Part shown: positions 39,245 through 48,372 of the stretch, in pieces
Numbering within the stretch: position 1 is the stretch's first letter
Layout of the letters: every line of letters starts with the position of its first letter
Assembly (NCBI GenBank): GCA_022071945.1
Contig: JAJVIN010000005.1
Coordinates: forward strand, 1-64,000
Reading direction: 5' to 3'
Length of the DNA stretch: 64,000 nucleotides
Source: Thermoanaerobaculia bacterium
GTDB taxonomy: Bacteria; Acidobacteriota; Thermoanaerobaculia; UBA5066
Position numbers and translations under genes: made by a program
Notes under the pieces: generated by a model
The model's database searches: none
What the model was told of the DNA's origin: nothing
The model's input: only the letters and a program-made list of their open reading frames with translations

Positions 39245-42200
39245 GCGGCGTCTCCGACCAGGGGACTCAGGATCGCGAGGATGCGGGCATCATCGAAGTC
39301 CCGCGCGAGCTCGCGCATCTCCCGGCAAAAAACGGAGGACTCCGCGTGTTCCTTCTCGAGACGAGCCGCTTCTTCCTGAAGCGTCCGCATCTCACCGCGC
39401 ATGGCGAGATCATACAGGCGGCGCAGGTCGCTGGCGGGGGGCGGAACCACGGCCTTTGGTGCTTCAGGAGCCGCCTCGGGTGACGGGCCAGGCTTCTCTT
39501 CGTGGATCCAGACGATTCCCATGTGCCGCCGGGCGAGCTCGAGGAGTCTCGCGGAGTCGATGGGCTTTGGCAGGAAGTCGTCGCAGCCGGCCGCGCGGCT
39601 CCTGGCCTGGTGTTCGTCGAAGACGCTCGCCGACGTCGCCACGATCGGGAGCCTCGCGGCACCGGGAAGCCGCCTCACGGCCTCAGTTGCCTCGAAACCG
39701 GACATCACCGGCATCACGATGTCCATCAACACCATGTCCGGAATGCCGTTCCGGATCTTCTCGACGGCCTCCTGGCCGTTCGCCGCCTCTTCCACCACAA
39801 AGCCGAGCGGCTCCAGGATCCTCTCGAGGAGCAGGCGGTTGCTCGGTTCGTCATCGACGACGAGGACCCTCTTGCGCGGGCCCTCGTACCCCGTGATCTC
39901 GGCCTGAGGGGCGGCGGACTCTGTCTCGACATCCGAGGCTTCCGCCGAGATCTCGAAGAAAAAGAGGCTTCCCGCGCCGATCCGGCTCGTGACGAGAAGG
40001 TCGCCCCCCATTGCCCGGACGAGCCGGCGGCTGATCGCCAGCCCCAGCCCCGTTCCCTCGAAGCGTCGAAGCCGGTCGCCGGCCTGCTCGAAGGGTTCGA
40101 AGACTCTCCCGAGTTCGGCTTCGGCGATCCCTGGCCCTGTGTCCTCGACCTCGAAGCGCAGGACCACGCGGGAAGACTCGGCCTCGGGGCAGGCGCTCAC
40201 GCGGAGCCAGACCGCCCCCTTGTCCGTGAACTTGACGGCATTGCTGAGCAGGTTCATCAAGACCTGTCGCAGCCGGTTCTCGTCCAGGCAGACGGTGCCC
40301 GGCAGCGCGGGTTCGGCAACGAACTCGAATCGGAGTCCCTTCTGCTCGGCCCGCATCCGGATCACGCCGCAGAGGGACCAGAGGAACTCCTCGAGGGGGA
40401 AGGGCGACATCAGGAGCTCGAGCCGCCTCGCCTCGATCTTCGACAGGTCGAGGATGTCATTGATCAGGGTCAAGAGGTGTTCCCCGCAGTCGCGGATGAT
40501 CTGGACTCCCTCGAGCTGGTGGGGACTGAGGCCCGAGTCGCCTCCGAGGATCTGCGCGTAGCCCAGGATGCCATTGAGCGGTGTCCGGAGCTCGTGGCTC
40601 ATGTTCGCCAAGAACTCCGACTTCGCCCGGCTCGCCCCCTCGGCCATGTCCTTGGCTTCCGCCAGCTCCGTGGCTCGCAGGCGAGCCTCTTCCAGGAGCC
40701 GTTCGACTTCCCGCCGGGCCCTCTGCCGCTCTTCGGTCAGGAGGATCCGGTGCAGGGCACTCGACAGAAGACTCCGGAGCTGCGCGTAGACCTCCCATTT
40801 GCTGTGCTCCACCCCGAGCACCATGTACCCCAGGGGCTTGCCGCCGAAGGACAGGGGCTCGACGAGCCTGAGAGGAACGTCGGGGGAGGTCAAGAGATGC
40901 CCGGGCAGGAACTGGAGCGCCGGGAAAGAGGAGCCCTGCTCCTCCGCGCGGATCACCCCGCCCTGGAGGGCGACGACGAGGGTCGAGCGCTCTGGAAAGG
41001 TCTCGAGGTTCTCGAGCTGGCCCGCTCCGTCATACAGGACGAGATGGCAGGAATCGATCCCGAGTCCCGGAAGCTCCTCGGCGACCGCCCGTGGCAGCTC
41101 GTGGAGATCGACGACCGCTCCGATGGCGTAGTCGAAGCTCTGCAAGGCCGCCTCGACCTTGTCCCGTGTCACGCGCCGGCGGGAGAGGATCGCCGGGATG
41201 GACTCCGCCAGGACCACCCGCGCCTCGTGCAGGAGGTCCTCGGCCCTGACGACCTTCTCCTTGTCCTTCAGCATCGCGAGGACCTGGCCCCTCAGCGCCG
41301 AGAGAACGTTGTGCCAGATGCCCGTTTCCGCTGAAGTCGACAGGGACGGCTGGATGATCAGCCGGAACCGGGACAAGAAGCCGTAGCGCACAGAGCCCCA
41401 GAGCTCATCGAGAAAAGAGCGAGCCAGCTCGGTGGCCGTCTCTTCCGTCAGGAGCTGCGCCTGGTCCCGCCGCTCGCTCTCACCCGCGGGCCACGGCGAG
41501 AACTCGGCCACCCTCACAAGCTCCCGGGCGATTCTCTCGACAGTGATCTCCGGAGCGCTCTCTCTCCCGTTTCTCTCCTCGTCCGTAAAACGGTGGGCGG
41601 TCACGCCCTCGACGGCCGGGGAGAGACACCCGCAGGAAGCGCGAAGCACAACCTCCGTCGGGACGCGGACTTTCTCCACTCCGCAATCCTTGCGGATCAA
41701 CCGGAAGAGGAGGGAAGCCGTGGTGCGGCCCGAGTCGAAGAAGGGCTGGCGGACCGTCGTCAGGGGCACGGCCGCGAGCCGCGCCGCCTCGACGTCGTCG
41801 AACCCGGCCAGGGCCACGTCCTTCGGAACCCTCACTCCACGGCTCTCGAGCTCTTCCAGGGCACCCAGGGCCATCGAGTCATTGGCCGCCACGAGCGCGG
41901 TGAAGGGGAGCTTGACCTCGTCAAGAAGCTGGCGGACGGCACGACGTCCCCCGCCCTCCGAGTAATCGCCCGGCACGACGAGCCGGGCGTCCACGTCGAG
42001 CTGATGGGTCTTCAGAGCCATGTGGTAGGCGAGGTAGCGCTCTCTCGACTCGGACTGGTCCGAGGGACCCGAGATGAAGGCAATCGAGGAATGCCCGTGA
42101 GACTCGATGAGGTGCGACACGAGGATGTACATGCCCCGGTTGCTGTCTGGAAGGACGACGGAAACGCTCCCCGTATCGACCCCGCAGACGACCGGTCGCG

Positions 42201-42522
42201 GCGCGAAGCTCTCGCAGAATTTTCTGATGGACTCCGAATCCGATCCCAGCGTGAGGTCTCCGACGATGATGAGACCGTCGAGCGGGGCGCGGCGGGCCAG
42301 GTCGAAGAGCCAGCTCGCGCCCGACTCCGCATCCTCGAGGCGTCCTCCGATGAACCAGAGGACGTCGACTCCCGCCTCTTCCGCTTCCGCGGCCACGCCC
42401 GAGAGGAAGTAGTTCCCGTACCATCCCCGGACTTCGGCCGACAGGACACCGATCAGGGGCCGCCGCCGGCCCCTGGAGCCATCCGTTAGGGAGACCTCTT
42501 CGCTTCTGTCTTCCGCGTTCAC
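39241..42522 (-). CDS. Hybrid histidine kinase with N-terminal LacI-type ligand-binding domain
   Basis: This is a 1093-residue protein. Residues about 21-325 are a periplasmic-binding-protein/LacI-type ligand domain ([76 protein letters not shown]). It has no DNA-binding helix-turn-helix, signal peptide or membrane helix, so it should act in the cytoplasm. A linker and GAF-like region follow (about 330-600). Then comes a HisKA domain with H643 ([16 protein letters not shown]), a HATPase domain ([13 protein letters not shown]) and a receiver with D934 ([15 protein letters not shown]). A C-terminal tail of about 85 residues follows. It starts with GTG, 12 nt after the esterase gene. A sugar or nucleoside ligand is likely by family. 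Confidence 0.92.
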   Translation of the reverse strand: MNAEDRSEEVSLTDGSRGRRRPLIGVLSAEVRGWYGNYFLSGVAAEAEEAGVDVLWFIGGRLEDAESGASWLFDLARRAPLDGLIIVGDLTLGSDSESIRKFCESFAPRPVVCGVDTGSVSVVLPDSNRGMYILVSHLIESHGHSSIAFISGPSDQSESRERYLAYHMALKTHQLDVDARLVVPGDYSEGGGRRAVRQLLDEVKLPFTALVAANDSMALGALEELESRGVRVPKDVALAGFDDVEAARLAAVPLTTVRQPFFDSGRTTASLLFRLIRKDCGVEKVRVPTEVVLRASCGCLSPAVEGVTAHRFTDEERNGRESAPEITVERIARELVRVAEFSPWPAGESERRDQAQLLTEETATELARSFLDELWGSVRYGFLSRFRLIIQPSLSTSAETGIWHNVLSALRGQVLAMLKDKEKVVRAEDLLHEARVVLAESIPAILSRRRVTRDKVEAALQSFDYAIGAVVDLHELPRAVAEELPGLGIDSCHLVLYDGAGQLENLETFPERSTLVVALQGGVIRAEEQGSSFPALQFLPGHLLTSPDVPLRLVEPLSFGGKPLGYMVLGVEHSKWEVYAQLRSLLSSALHRILLTEERQRARREVERLLEEARLRATELAEAKDMAEGASRAKSEFLANMSHELRTPLNGILGYAQILGGDSGLSPHQLEGVQIIRDCGEHLLTLINDILDLSKIEARRLELLMSPFPLEEFLWSLCGVIRMRAEQKGLRFEFVAEPALPGTVCLDENRLRQVLMNLLSNAVKFTDKGAVWLRVSACPEAESSRVVLRFEVEDTGPGIAEAELGRVFEPFEQAGDRLRRFEGTGLGLAISRRLVRAMGGDLLVTSRIGAGSLFFFEISAEASDVETESAAPQAEITGYEGPRKRVLVVDDEPSNRLLLERILEPLGFVVEEAANGQEAVEKIRNGIPDMVLMDIVMPVMSGFEATEAVRRLPGAARLPIVATSASVFDEHQARSRAAGCDDFLPKPIDSARLLELARRHMGIVWIHEEKPGPSPEAAPEAPKAVVPPPASDLRRLYDLAMRGEMRTLQEEAARLEKEHAESSVFCREMRELARDFDDARILAILSPLVGDAA

Positions 42523-42534
42523 GGACGGCCTTTC

Positions 42535-43764
42535 CTATTTCAGAGGGGGCCAGAAAAAGGCCAGGGCCTCGATGAAGCGGGCGCGCCAGCTCCCCCAGCT
42601 GTGCCCCTCGGGAACCTCTCGGTACTGCAACCGGACGTTTCGCGTCTCGAGGGTGGTCCGGATCCGCCGGTTGGTCTCCAGAAGACTCCAGCCCGGACCC
42701 TTCAGGTCGTAAAGGCCAATGTCGACATGGAAGGCGACCCGCTCGGGTCCCAGCCGGGCGAGCCGCTTGAGGAGCTTCTCGAACCGGCCTGGGTTCGCTC
42801 CCGTCGATTGAGCCCCGCAGAGGCCGAAGACCCCGGGGTTTCGGGCCGCGAGATTGAGGGCCGCGTAGCCCGAGAGAGACACCCCCATGACCCCGCGCGA
42901 CCCCGCATCCGGCCGTGTCCGGTACTTCTGGTCGATCATCGAGACGAGCTCCATAAGAACGAACTTCTCGAAGCGAGAGAACTTCTCGTCATACTCCTCG
43001 TCCCGCTTCACGGGAGGCGCCATCACCAGGATGGCGGGCGAAAGGAGGCCCTTGTGGAGCCCCCAGTCCATCAAGTTTGGCGCCGCGCCCAGCGTGAGGT
43101 AATCCTCCCCGTCGAGGAGGAAGAGCACCGGGTATCTCGTTTCGGGGTGCGCCTCGTAACCCGGGGGAAGGTAAACGTGGAGAAGTCTGCGATTCCCGAG
43201 CTGCTTGCTGGGGAAGGGAAACCGCTCGACCTTTCCGTGGGGGATGCCGGGATCGGGATCGATGCCCTCCGGTGGAACGTAGCCGGGAGTCCAGAAGTGT
43301 GAGTTCGGTCCGTAGCCCCCGAGCATCGTTCTCGGGTTGAGGGGATCGAGGATCCACTCCCGGCCGTCTCGGAAGAACTTGTAGTCCAGGCGCGCGGCGG
43401 CGGGCAGGTCGTAGGACCGGTAGGAGAGGTCCGTTCCCTCGATCCGGGTGAGCGAATCGGACGTCCGGTTCCACCCGCTCATGTCGCTCGAAAGGGTCAG
43501 GGTCGAAGCCTCGCCCCGGAAGAGGAAGGTGACCCTGTACGACCCGTCGTCTTTGGGCCGAATGATGGGGTGACCGGCCCTCTTCACGCAGTCGACGTAC
43601 TGGTCAACCGCCTTCCCTCGCTGAGAGTCCGGCAAGGCGGGGAGACTTTCCCGGAAGATCTCGAACGGGACGCACGCCCCCGCGCTGCCCTCCGCGTTCG
43701 CCAGGTGCGGCGCGGTGAGAGTCAGGAGCAAAAGGGCCCCGATCAGGGTCTTTCTCTGTGACAT
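42535..43764 (-). CDS. Secreted esterase of the enterochelin-esterase (Fes/D) type
   Basis: This 409-residue exported protein has a signal peptide (residues 1-24, cleavage after ANA). An N-terminal beta-sandwich like E-set/CBM48 (about 70-150) contains SYRVTFLFRGEA and YKFFRDGREWILDPLNP. The alpha/beta-hydrolase domain (about 185-405) has RLLHVYLPPGYE, YPVLFLLDGEDY, nucleophile S296 in GVMGVSLSGYAAL, and GHSWGSWR holding the catalytic His. Relatives hydrolyse siderophore esters, carbohydrate esters or mycolyl-type esters. It precedes the LacI-type sensor kinase in the same direction, which hints at a carbohydrate-linked substrate. Confidence 0.88.
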   Translation of the reverse strand: MSQRKTLIGALLLLTLTAPHLANAEGSAGACVPFEIFRESLPALPDSQRGKAVDQYVDCVKRAGHPIIRPKDDGSYRVTFLFRGEASTLTLSSDMSGWNRTSDSLTRIEGTDLSYRSYDLPAAARLDYKFFRDGREWILDPLNPRTMLGGYGPNSHFWTPGYVPPEGIDPDPGIPHGKVERFPFPSKQLGNRRLLHVYLPPGYEAHPETRYPVLFLLDGEDYLTLGAAPNLMDWGLHKGLLSPAILVMAPPVKRDEEYDEKFSRFEKFVLMELVSMIDQKYRTRPDAGSRGVMGVSLSGYAALNLAARNPGVFGLCGAQSTGANPGRFEKLLKRLARLGPERVAFHVDIGLYDLKGPGWSLLETNRRIRTTLETRNVRLQYREVPEGHSWGSWRARFIEALAFFWPPLK

Positions 43765-43774
43765 CGGTCACGCA

Positions 43775-43780
43775 AGCTTA
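43775..43780 (-). promoter_or_regulatory. Candidate -10 element of the esterase-kinase operon (TAAGCT)
   Basis: On the minus strand TAAGCT ends 10 nt before the ATG at 43764. TTCGCA lies 16 nt upstream of it and matches the -35 consensus at four positions. No Shine-Dalgarno sequence precedes the ATG. The hexamer is identical to that before the aminotransferase gene at 21756. Confidence 0.4.
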
Positions 43781-43800
43781 AACCCGGCGGGGCCGGTGCG

Positions 43801-43876
43801 AAGCCTGGAGCCGTGGTTCCAGGCTTTTGGGGGTGAATGACCGAAGCAGCCCGGCACGACCCGTCTGTGTGCCGGG
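43801..43876 (-). terminator. Two successive hairpins after the outer-membrane barrel gene
   Basis: AAGCCTGGA (43801-43809) pairs with TCCAGGCTT (43818-43826), a perfect 9-bp stem. CCCGGCAC (43850-43857) pairs with GTGCCGGG (43869-43876), a perfect 8-bp stem. Both lie downstream of the barrel gene's stop on the minus strand and before the esterase promoter. Neither has a T-run in the minus direction, so a Rho-independent role is uncertain. Confidence 0.4.
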
Positions 43877-43894
43877 ACGTGTACGGCTCCGGTT

Positions 43895-45535
43895 TCAGAA
43901 CGACGGCCCAGAGGAAAAGGAGATCAACCAGCCGGTCCTGCCGAGCGGATCGGGACGCAAGGCGCGGGCGACATCGAGCTTGAGGAGGGAGTTCTGGCTG
44001 GCACGGGTGAGGCCAAACCTCAGACCGAAACCGACATCGCAGAGCCGGTTGAACCCGTCGGGATCGCCCCACGAGACGCCCGCATCGACGAAGGCGGCTC
44101 CGGCCAGCGAAATGAGCTCGAGGATGTCAGAAACGAGCAGGACCCGGGCCTCGACATTCCCGACGACGCGCCCGGTCCCGGCCACGGCGTGGAGCCTGTA
44201 CCCGCGGAGCCCGGAGAGGGCATCGAGCTCGATCTGGTTCTCGACGTCGAGGTCGAAACCCGCCGTCAGGGCGGTCCGAAACGCGAGAGTGACGGGGGTC
44301 GTGATCCGGTACCCCCTGGCCTCCACGGAGAGGAGAGTATTCCTCGGACCTCCTTCTTCGATTCGCGTCTCGGCGGAGGCCGAGAACGTCGAGAACGCGG
44401 CCGACTGGATGAGCTCGCCGAAGGACGCCACGGCCCTCAGTCCGAGCGCGCGGCTGGCACCGGCGAGCGGAAGGCCCAGCCCGGCATCGATCCGGAACGA
44501 GAGGCCGAGGTTGAAGTCCTCGTCCCTGTCGATCCTGTCGGCCTGCCTTCGCACGATCCAGTCCCTGACCTCACGCTCGTAGCCGAGCCAGAGGAAGAAG
44601 AAGCGGCGATGATCCGCGGGCTCGAGCGTTCCGTTCTGGTCGAGGCTCAGCAAGGTGTCGTTCCAGTCGACCTGAAAGTGGAGGCGCTGGGCGACAGCGC
44701 CCGCAAGACCGATGAGCTTCCCTCCGCCGGCCCGGAAGATCCTCTCCAGCTTCTTGTAGCGCTCGGACTCCTCTCCCCCGGCATAGTTGATGTCGTCGTA
44801 CTCGGAGTTGCGGTAGAAAAAAGCTCCCGCATTCGGCGTCTCGAAGGCGAAGAACGGACGAGCCAGCCCCGCCTCGAACGTCTGGCCATCCGAGAGGTCC
44901 GAGGCGCGAAACTGGAATCTCACGTGAGGCGCCAGGAACTGAGGGTCCTGATAAGAGAGGGACCGGGTGAGGCGGTCGAAGCCCTTCTCGTACCTCAGCT
45001 CGACCTTCCTCGCCCGTCCGAGCAGATTGGCGTCCTCGAGCCCGAGCGTGTAGGCGAGATCGCCGCCCTTTCGCGCCAGATTCACCCTTGGGATCAGGCT
45101 CCAGGCATCCCGCGTCTCGACCTCGACCGTCTTGCCCCTGGCCTGGACGGAGACGCTCCGAAAGACCTCCGTCGCGCGGAGCGACCGCTCCGCTTCCAGG
45201 AGACGGGCCGGATCGATCGGGTCTCCCAGCTTGATGATCAGCTGTTTTCGAATGAACGATTCGCGAGTCGTGGTGTGCAGGGCGTTGAGGAGGCCGAAGG
45301 GAAAGGGGTAGAGCCTCGCTTCTTCCGCGGAGAAGACATCGACTCGCTTGATCTCGATGGCCTCGATCACGCCGACCTGGGGTTGCGTGGATTCCTGACC
45401 GAGGGCGACCTGGGCCCGAGCGAGCAAGGCGGCCAGGAGACACAGGAGGCGAACGGCCAGCCGGAGGGGAATCCCGCCTAGCTTCGCGAGGGGTCCCAGA
45501 GTGTCTCTGCCTCGCCGGAGGCGTGCGCCGCCCAT
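43895..45535 (-). CDS. Outer-membrane beta-barrel of the BamA/TamA (surface antigen D15) type
   Basis: This is a 546-residue protein. A signal peptide (LAVRLLCLLAALLARAQVALGQ) is followed by one POTRA-like module (about 55-150: FIRKQLIIKLGDPIDPARL, RATEVFRSVSVQARGKTVEVE). The rest is a run of amphipathic strands ending LISFSSGPSF, with the C-terminal Phe typical of Bam-inserted barrels. LSGLRGYRLHAVAGTGRVVGNVEARV fits the conserved VRGY-like barrel-plug motif of the Omp85 superfamily (here LRGY). With a single POTRA it is not BamA itself. The start at 45535 overlaps the adenosyltransferase gene by 58 nt; a later non-ATG start is possible. Confidence 0.8.
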   Translation of the reverse strand: MGGARLRRGRDTLGPLAKLGGIPLRLAVRLLCLLAALLARAQVALGQESTQPQVGVIEAIEIKRVDVFSAEEARLYPFPFGLLNALHTTTRESFIRKQLIIKLGDPIDPARLLEAERSLRATEVFRSVSVQARGKTVEVETRDAWSLIPRVNLARKGGDLAYTLGLEDANLLGRARKVELRYEKGFDRLTRSLSYQDPQFLAPHVRFQFRASDLSDGQTFEAGLARPFFAFETPNAGAFFYRNSEYDDINYAGGEESERYKKLERIFRAGGGKLIGLAGAVAQRLHFQVDWNDTLLSLDQNGTLEPADHRRFFFLWLGYEREVRDWIVRRQADRIDRDEDFNLGLSFRIDAGLGLPLAGASRALGLRAVASFGELIQSAAFSTFSASAETRIEEGGPRNTLLSVEARGYRITTPVTLAFRTALTAGFDLDVENQIELDALSGLRGYRLHAVAGTGRVVGNVEARVLLVSDILELISLAGAAFVDAGVSWGDPDGFNRLCDVGFGLRFGLTRASQNSLLKLDVARALRPDPLGRTGWLISFSSGPSF

Positions 45536-46077
45536 CGTCCGAGGACGAAGAGTAAGTCAGAAAGACGGTTCAGGTACACACGGGCGTCGTTCTCGACGGG
45601 CTCCTCGCGAGAAAGGGCCGTAACGATTCGCTCCGCGCGGCGGCAGACGGTGCGGGCCTGGTGAAGGAAGGCGCTCAGGGGGCCGCCTCCGGGCAGGATG
45701 AAGGACGTCAGCTCCGGAAGGCCCTCGTTGAGTTTGTCGATGAGGTCCTCGAGCCAGCCGATGTGGCGCGGCTCGATGCGGGGCTGGTTCGGGTGCCGGT
45801 CCGCCGGCAGGGTGGCAAGGTCCGACCCGAGATTGAAGAGCTCGTTTTGAATCCTCTGCAGGATGGAGTCCAGGTAACTCCGGTCGTCGGGGCTCATGCA
45901 GACGCGGACCGGGTCCCGGAGCGTGGCCCTCACGATCCCGAAGATCGAGTTCAGTTCGTCGACCGTGCCATAGCTCTCGATGCGGAGAGCATCCTTCCCG
46001 ATCCGCTGGCCGCCCACGAGGCTCGTCTCACCCTGATCCCCTCCCCGGGTGTATACGCGGTTGATCCTGATCGGCAT
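45478..46077 (-). CDS. Cob(I)alamin adenosyltransferase, PduO type
   Basis: This 199-residue enzyme adenosylates cob(I)alamin or cob(I)yrinic acid a,c-diamide using ATP. It has the ATP-binding N-terminus RVYTRGGDQGETSLVGGQRI, the VDELNSIFGIVRA motif, FILPGGGPLSAFLHQARTVCRRAER and YLNRLSDLLFVLGRWA, all hallmarks of the PduO/MMAB family. A GGAGAG ribosome site precedes the ATG. It is divergent from the PHP phosphatase gene. It implies use or salvage of B12 coenzyme; no other cobalamin gene is in the window. Confidence 0.95.
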   Translation of the reverse strand: MPIRINRVYTRGGDQGETSLVGGQRIGKDALRIESYGTVDELNSIFGIVRATLRDPVRVCMSPDDRSYLDSILQRIQNELFNLGSDLATLPADRHPNQPRIEPRHIGWLEDLIDKLNEGLPELTSFILPGGGPLSAFLHQARTVCRRAERIVTALSREEPVENDARVYLNRLSDLLFVLGRWAAHASGEAETLWDPSRS

Positions 46078-46103
46078 GGTCTCTCCTTTTGCACCGCCGG
46101 ACT

Positions 46104-46109
46104 TAGACT
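46104..46109 (+). promoter_or_regulatory. Candidate -10 element of the PHP phosphatase gene (TAGACT)
   Basis: TAGACT ends 8 nt before the ATG at 46118. No Shine-Dalgarno sequence is present. It supports the 46118 start over the upstream in-frame codons at 46049 and 46076. Confidence 0.35.
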
Positions 46110-46117
46110 GGCTCGAG

Positions 46118-46927
46118 ATGTATCGAACCGACTACCACACGCATACCCTCCGATGCGGACACGCGGGCGGGATGGCCCGCGACTACGTAGAGGCGGCTCT
46201 GGGGCTCGGACTGGACGAAATCGCCGTGACGGACCACATCCCGCTCTACTTCCTGCCCGGAGACGACCCGCTGCCAGAGTTCGCGATGGCGGCCTCGGAG
46301 CTCCCCCAGTATGTGGCAGAAGTCCGGGATCTGAAACGCCAATATCGCGGCCGCATCGACGTTCTCATCGGGATCGAGGCGGACTATGTGGAAAGGCACG
46401 AGGAGGAACTCCGTTCCATTCTGGAGGCTTACGAGTGGGACGTCGTTCTCGGATCGGTCCACTGGGTCGCGGGCGACTGGATCGACTCTCCCGGAGCCGA
46501 GCGGCGGCACCAGACGGAGGGGAGCGAGTTTTTGTGGGGGGAGTACTTCCGGCTTCTGTCCAAGGCCTGTGCCTCGGGGCTCTTCGACGTGATGACGCAC
46601 TTCGATCTGGCGAAGAAGTTCGGGAACCGCTGCCCGGCCGCCTGTGAGCTCGCCGAAGACCGGGCTGTCTCGTCCGCCGCCGAGAGCGGGGTCGCCATCG
46701 AGGTGTCGAGCGCGGGTCTCAGGAAGAAGGTGGGTGAGATCTACCCCGGTCCCGCGCTCCTCGCGAAGCTGGTGAAGAGGGGAGTGGACGTGGTTTTTTC
46801 TTCCGACGCCCATGCTCCCGCGGAGGTGGGCTGGGGGGAGGATCAGATCAGGTCAGCGGCCCAGAAGGCCGGGGCGCGGCGGCACCTGTCCTTCCGGAGC
46901 CGCCGCTCTTTGAGTCACGGCCTGTAG
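46118..46927 (+). CDS. PHP-domain histidinol-phosphatase-like protein
   Basis: This 269-residue PHP-superfamily phosphoesterase is closest to HisJ/HisK-type histidinol phosphatase. Metal-binding motifs in order are RTDYHTHTLRCGHA, VTDHIPLYF, GIEADYVERHE, VLGSVHWVAGDW, VMTHFDLAKKF and VFSSDAHAPAEVG. These match the expected His/Asp/Glu trinuclear set. Histidine synthesis is the likely role, although no his genes are nearby. The frame is open upstream; the ATG at 46118 is chosen by homology and the nearby TAGACT. Confidence 0.88.
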   Translation: MYRTDYHTHTLRCGHAGGMARDYVEAALGLGLDEIAVTDHIPLYFLPGDDPLPEFAMAASELPQYVAEVRDLKRQYRGRIDVLIGIEADYVERHEEELRSILEAYEWDVVLGSVHWVAGDWIDSPGAERRHQTEGSEFLWGEYFRLLSKACASGLFDVMTHFDLAKKFGNRCPAACELAEDRAVSSAAESGVAIEVSSAGLRKKVGEIYPGPALLAKLVKRGVDVVFSSDAHAPAEVGWGEDQIRSAAQKAGARRHLSFRSRRSLSHGL

Positions 46928-46943
46928 GCAGGCCGCCCCGGGA

Positions 46944-47327
46944 TCAGAGCATCCCGCGGTCCTGCAACTCCTGGCAGTCGAGGCAGAAGCGGGCCCACGG
47001 AACGGCCTCCAGACGCTTTTCCTCGACCGGCTGGCTGCAGTTCAGGCAGCTTCCGTAGGATCCGTTTCCGAGGCGGTCGAGGGCCTCGTCGATGAGCATC
47101 AGAACCTTGATGTCGGCCTCGGAGAGTGTGTAGGCGAACTCGCGGGTGTAGGCAGAGGTTGCCCGGTCCACCATGTCCTGCGCGGACTCGTCGACCGTTT
47201 CCTCGGTGACCTCCCGGTTCTTCGCCAAGTCGATCACCAGCTCCTCTCGTTTCGACAGAAGACGCTGTCTGATGGTTTCGTCGCCGTTTGTGCTCGTGCT
47301 TTCAGTCGAAGACGGTTTGGCCGGCAT
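46944..47327 (-). CDS. DksA/TraR-family zinc-finger protein
   Basis: This 127-residue protein combines a long coiled coil (about 20-90) with a C-terminal zinc finger CLNCSQPV...FCLDCQE (C-x2-C...C-x2-C). The coil tip has DMVDRA, fitting the DxxDxA motif needed by DksA to act in the RNA polymerase secondary channel. It has NGSYGSCLNC like other DksA proteins. Family members modulate transcription with ppGpp. A weak AGGAGTG ribosome site precedes the ATG. Confidence 0.88.
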   Translation of the reverse strand: MPAKPSSTESTSTNGDETIRQRLLSKREELVIDLAKNREVTEETVDESAQDMVDRATSAYTREFAYTLSEADIKVLMLIDEALDRLGNGSYGSCLNCSQPVEEKRLEAVPWARFCLDCQELQDRGML

Positions 47328-47384
47328 CGCGACACTCCTGACGGGTTTTCCCTCGATCCGCCTGCGGTCCTGGTGCGGTGAAAA

Positions 47385-47401
47385 CCCCCCGCAAGCGGGG
47401 G
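47385..47401 (-). terminator. Rho-independent terminator after the sigma-54 activator gene
   Basis: On the minus strand CCCCCG-CTTG-CGGGGG forms a 6-7 bp GC stem with a tiny loop, followed at once by GGTTTTCACC, a short T-run. It lies between the stop of the sigma-54 activator gene (47425) and the dksA-like start (47327). Confidence 0.65.
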
Positions 47402-47424
47402 CGGACTATATCACCTCGGCCCTT

Positions 47425-48360
47425 TCATCTTGCGGCGAGCCGCTCGTAGAGGGTCTTTCTCGCGATTCCGAGTCTCCGGGCCGCTTCCGAGAGGTTTCCG
47501 CCGCAGTCCGCGACGACGAGATCGATGTAGTCCTTCTGGAGGCGGGCGAGGGTGACCCCTCGGCGGGCCGAGGAACGAAGGAAGGCCTCCGGTTCGTCCA
47601 AGGAGAAGAGCGAAAGGTCCGCCGCCTCGATTCGGGTCCGGGAGGTGGGCAGGACCGTGTGCGCGGCCCTTTGGAGGGCGTTCTCGAGCTCTCTCCAGTT
47701 GCCCTTCCAGTCGTGCCTCCTGAGGGCTTCGAGGGCCGAATCCCCGAGAGCGAGGCGCCGGGAGGTCTCGCGAATGATGGCCCGGGCCGCCGGGGCCAGA
47801 TCCTCGAGACGTTCCGACAGGGGCGGCAGCCGGACCGTCACCACGGCCACCCGGTAGAAGAGGTCCTCGCGGAAGTCGCCCTGGCGAACCCTGGCCGGAA
47901 GGTCGGGGGAGGCCGAGGCCACGAAGCGGGCTTCGAGCCTGATCGTGCGCGTCCCGCCCACGCGCAGGAACTCCTTTTCCTCCAGGATCCGGAGGAGCTT
48001 GCCCTGACTCCGAAGGGGAAGGGCGTCCAGCCGGTCGAGGTAGATCGTCCCGGCGCCCGCCCCTTCCAGAAGGCCGTGCTTTCTCTCGACGGCTCCCGTG
48101 AACGCTCCCTTCTCGTGGCCAAAAAGCTCGCTCTCGAACAGGTCGTCGGGCACCGCGGCGAGATCCACCCTCAGGAACGGCTCGGCGGCACGGTTCGACC
48201 GGGAGTGGATGAGGCGGGCCAGCCGGTCCTTGCCCGTTCCGGGGGCTCCGAGGACGAGAATCGTCGCCTCGGAGTCGAGAGCCCGGCCGAGCCGGGCGAG
48301 CTCGGCCTTCAGCCCCCGGTGCCGGGTGGCAAACAGGGGGCTTCCTGACCGGGTCTCCAT
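47425..48360 (-). CDS. Sigma-54-dependent transcription activator without sensor domain
   Basis: This 311-residue protein begins directly with the AAA+ domain, as PspF does. It has Walker A GAPGTGKD (38-45, K44), an intact sigma-54 contact loop GAFTGA (85-90), the arginine-finger region FREDLFYRV and sensor II WRELENAL. The C-terminal Fis-type helix-turn-helix is GNLSEAARRLGIARKTLYERL. Walker B reads TIYLDRLDAL: the catalytic Glu after Asp is Arg (R110), where NtrC relatives have LDE. It follows rsfS by 17 nt. A TAGGGT (48367-48372) lies 6 nt before its ATG. Confidence 0.88.
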   Translation of the reverse strand: METRSGSPLFATRHRGLKAELARLGRALDSEATILVLGAPGTGKDRLARLIHSRSNRAAEPFLRVDLAAVPDDLFESELFGHEKGAFTGAVERKHGLLEGAGAGTIYLDRLDALPLRSQGKLLRILEEKEFLRVGGTRTIRLEARFVASASPDLPARVRQGDFREDLFYRVAVVTVRLPPLSERLEDLAPAARAIIRETSRRLALGDSALEALRRHDWKGNWRELENALQRAAHTVLPTSRTRIEAADLSLFSLDEPEAFLRSSARRGVTLARLQKDYIDLVVADCGGNLSEAARRLGIARKTLYERLAAR

Positions 48361-48366
48361 CGCACG

Positions 48367-48372
48367 ACCCTA
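48367..48372 (-). promoter_or_regulatory. Candidate -10 element of the sigma-54 activator gene (TAGGGT)
   Basis: On the minus strand TAGGGT ends 6 nt before the ATG at 48360, in the 17-nt gap after rsfS. It could give the activator its own leaderless transcript besides read-through from the rplU operon. Confidence 0.3.
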
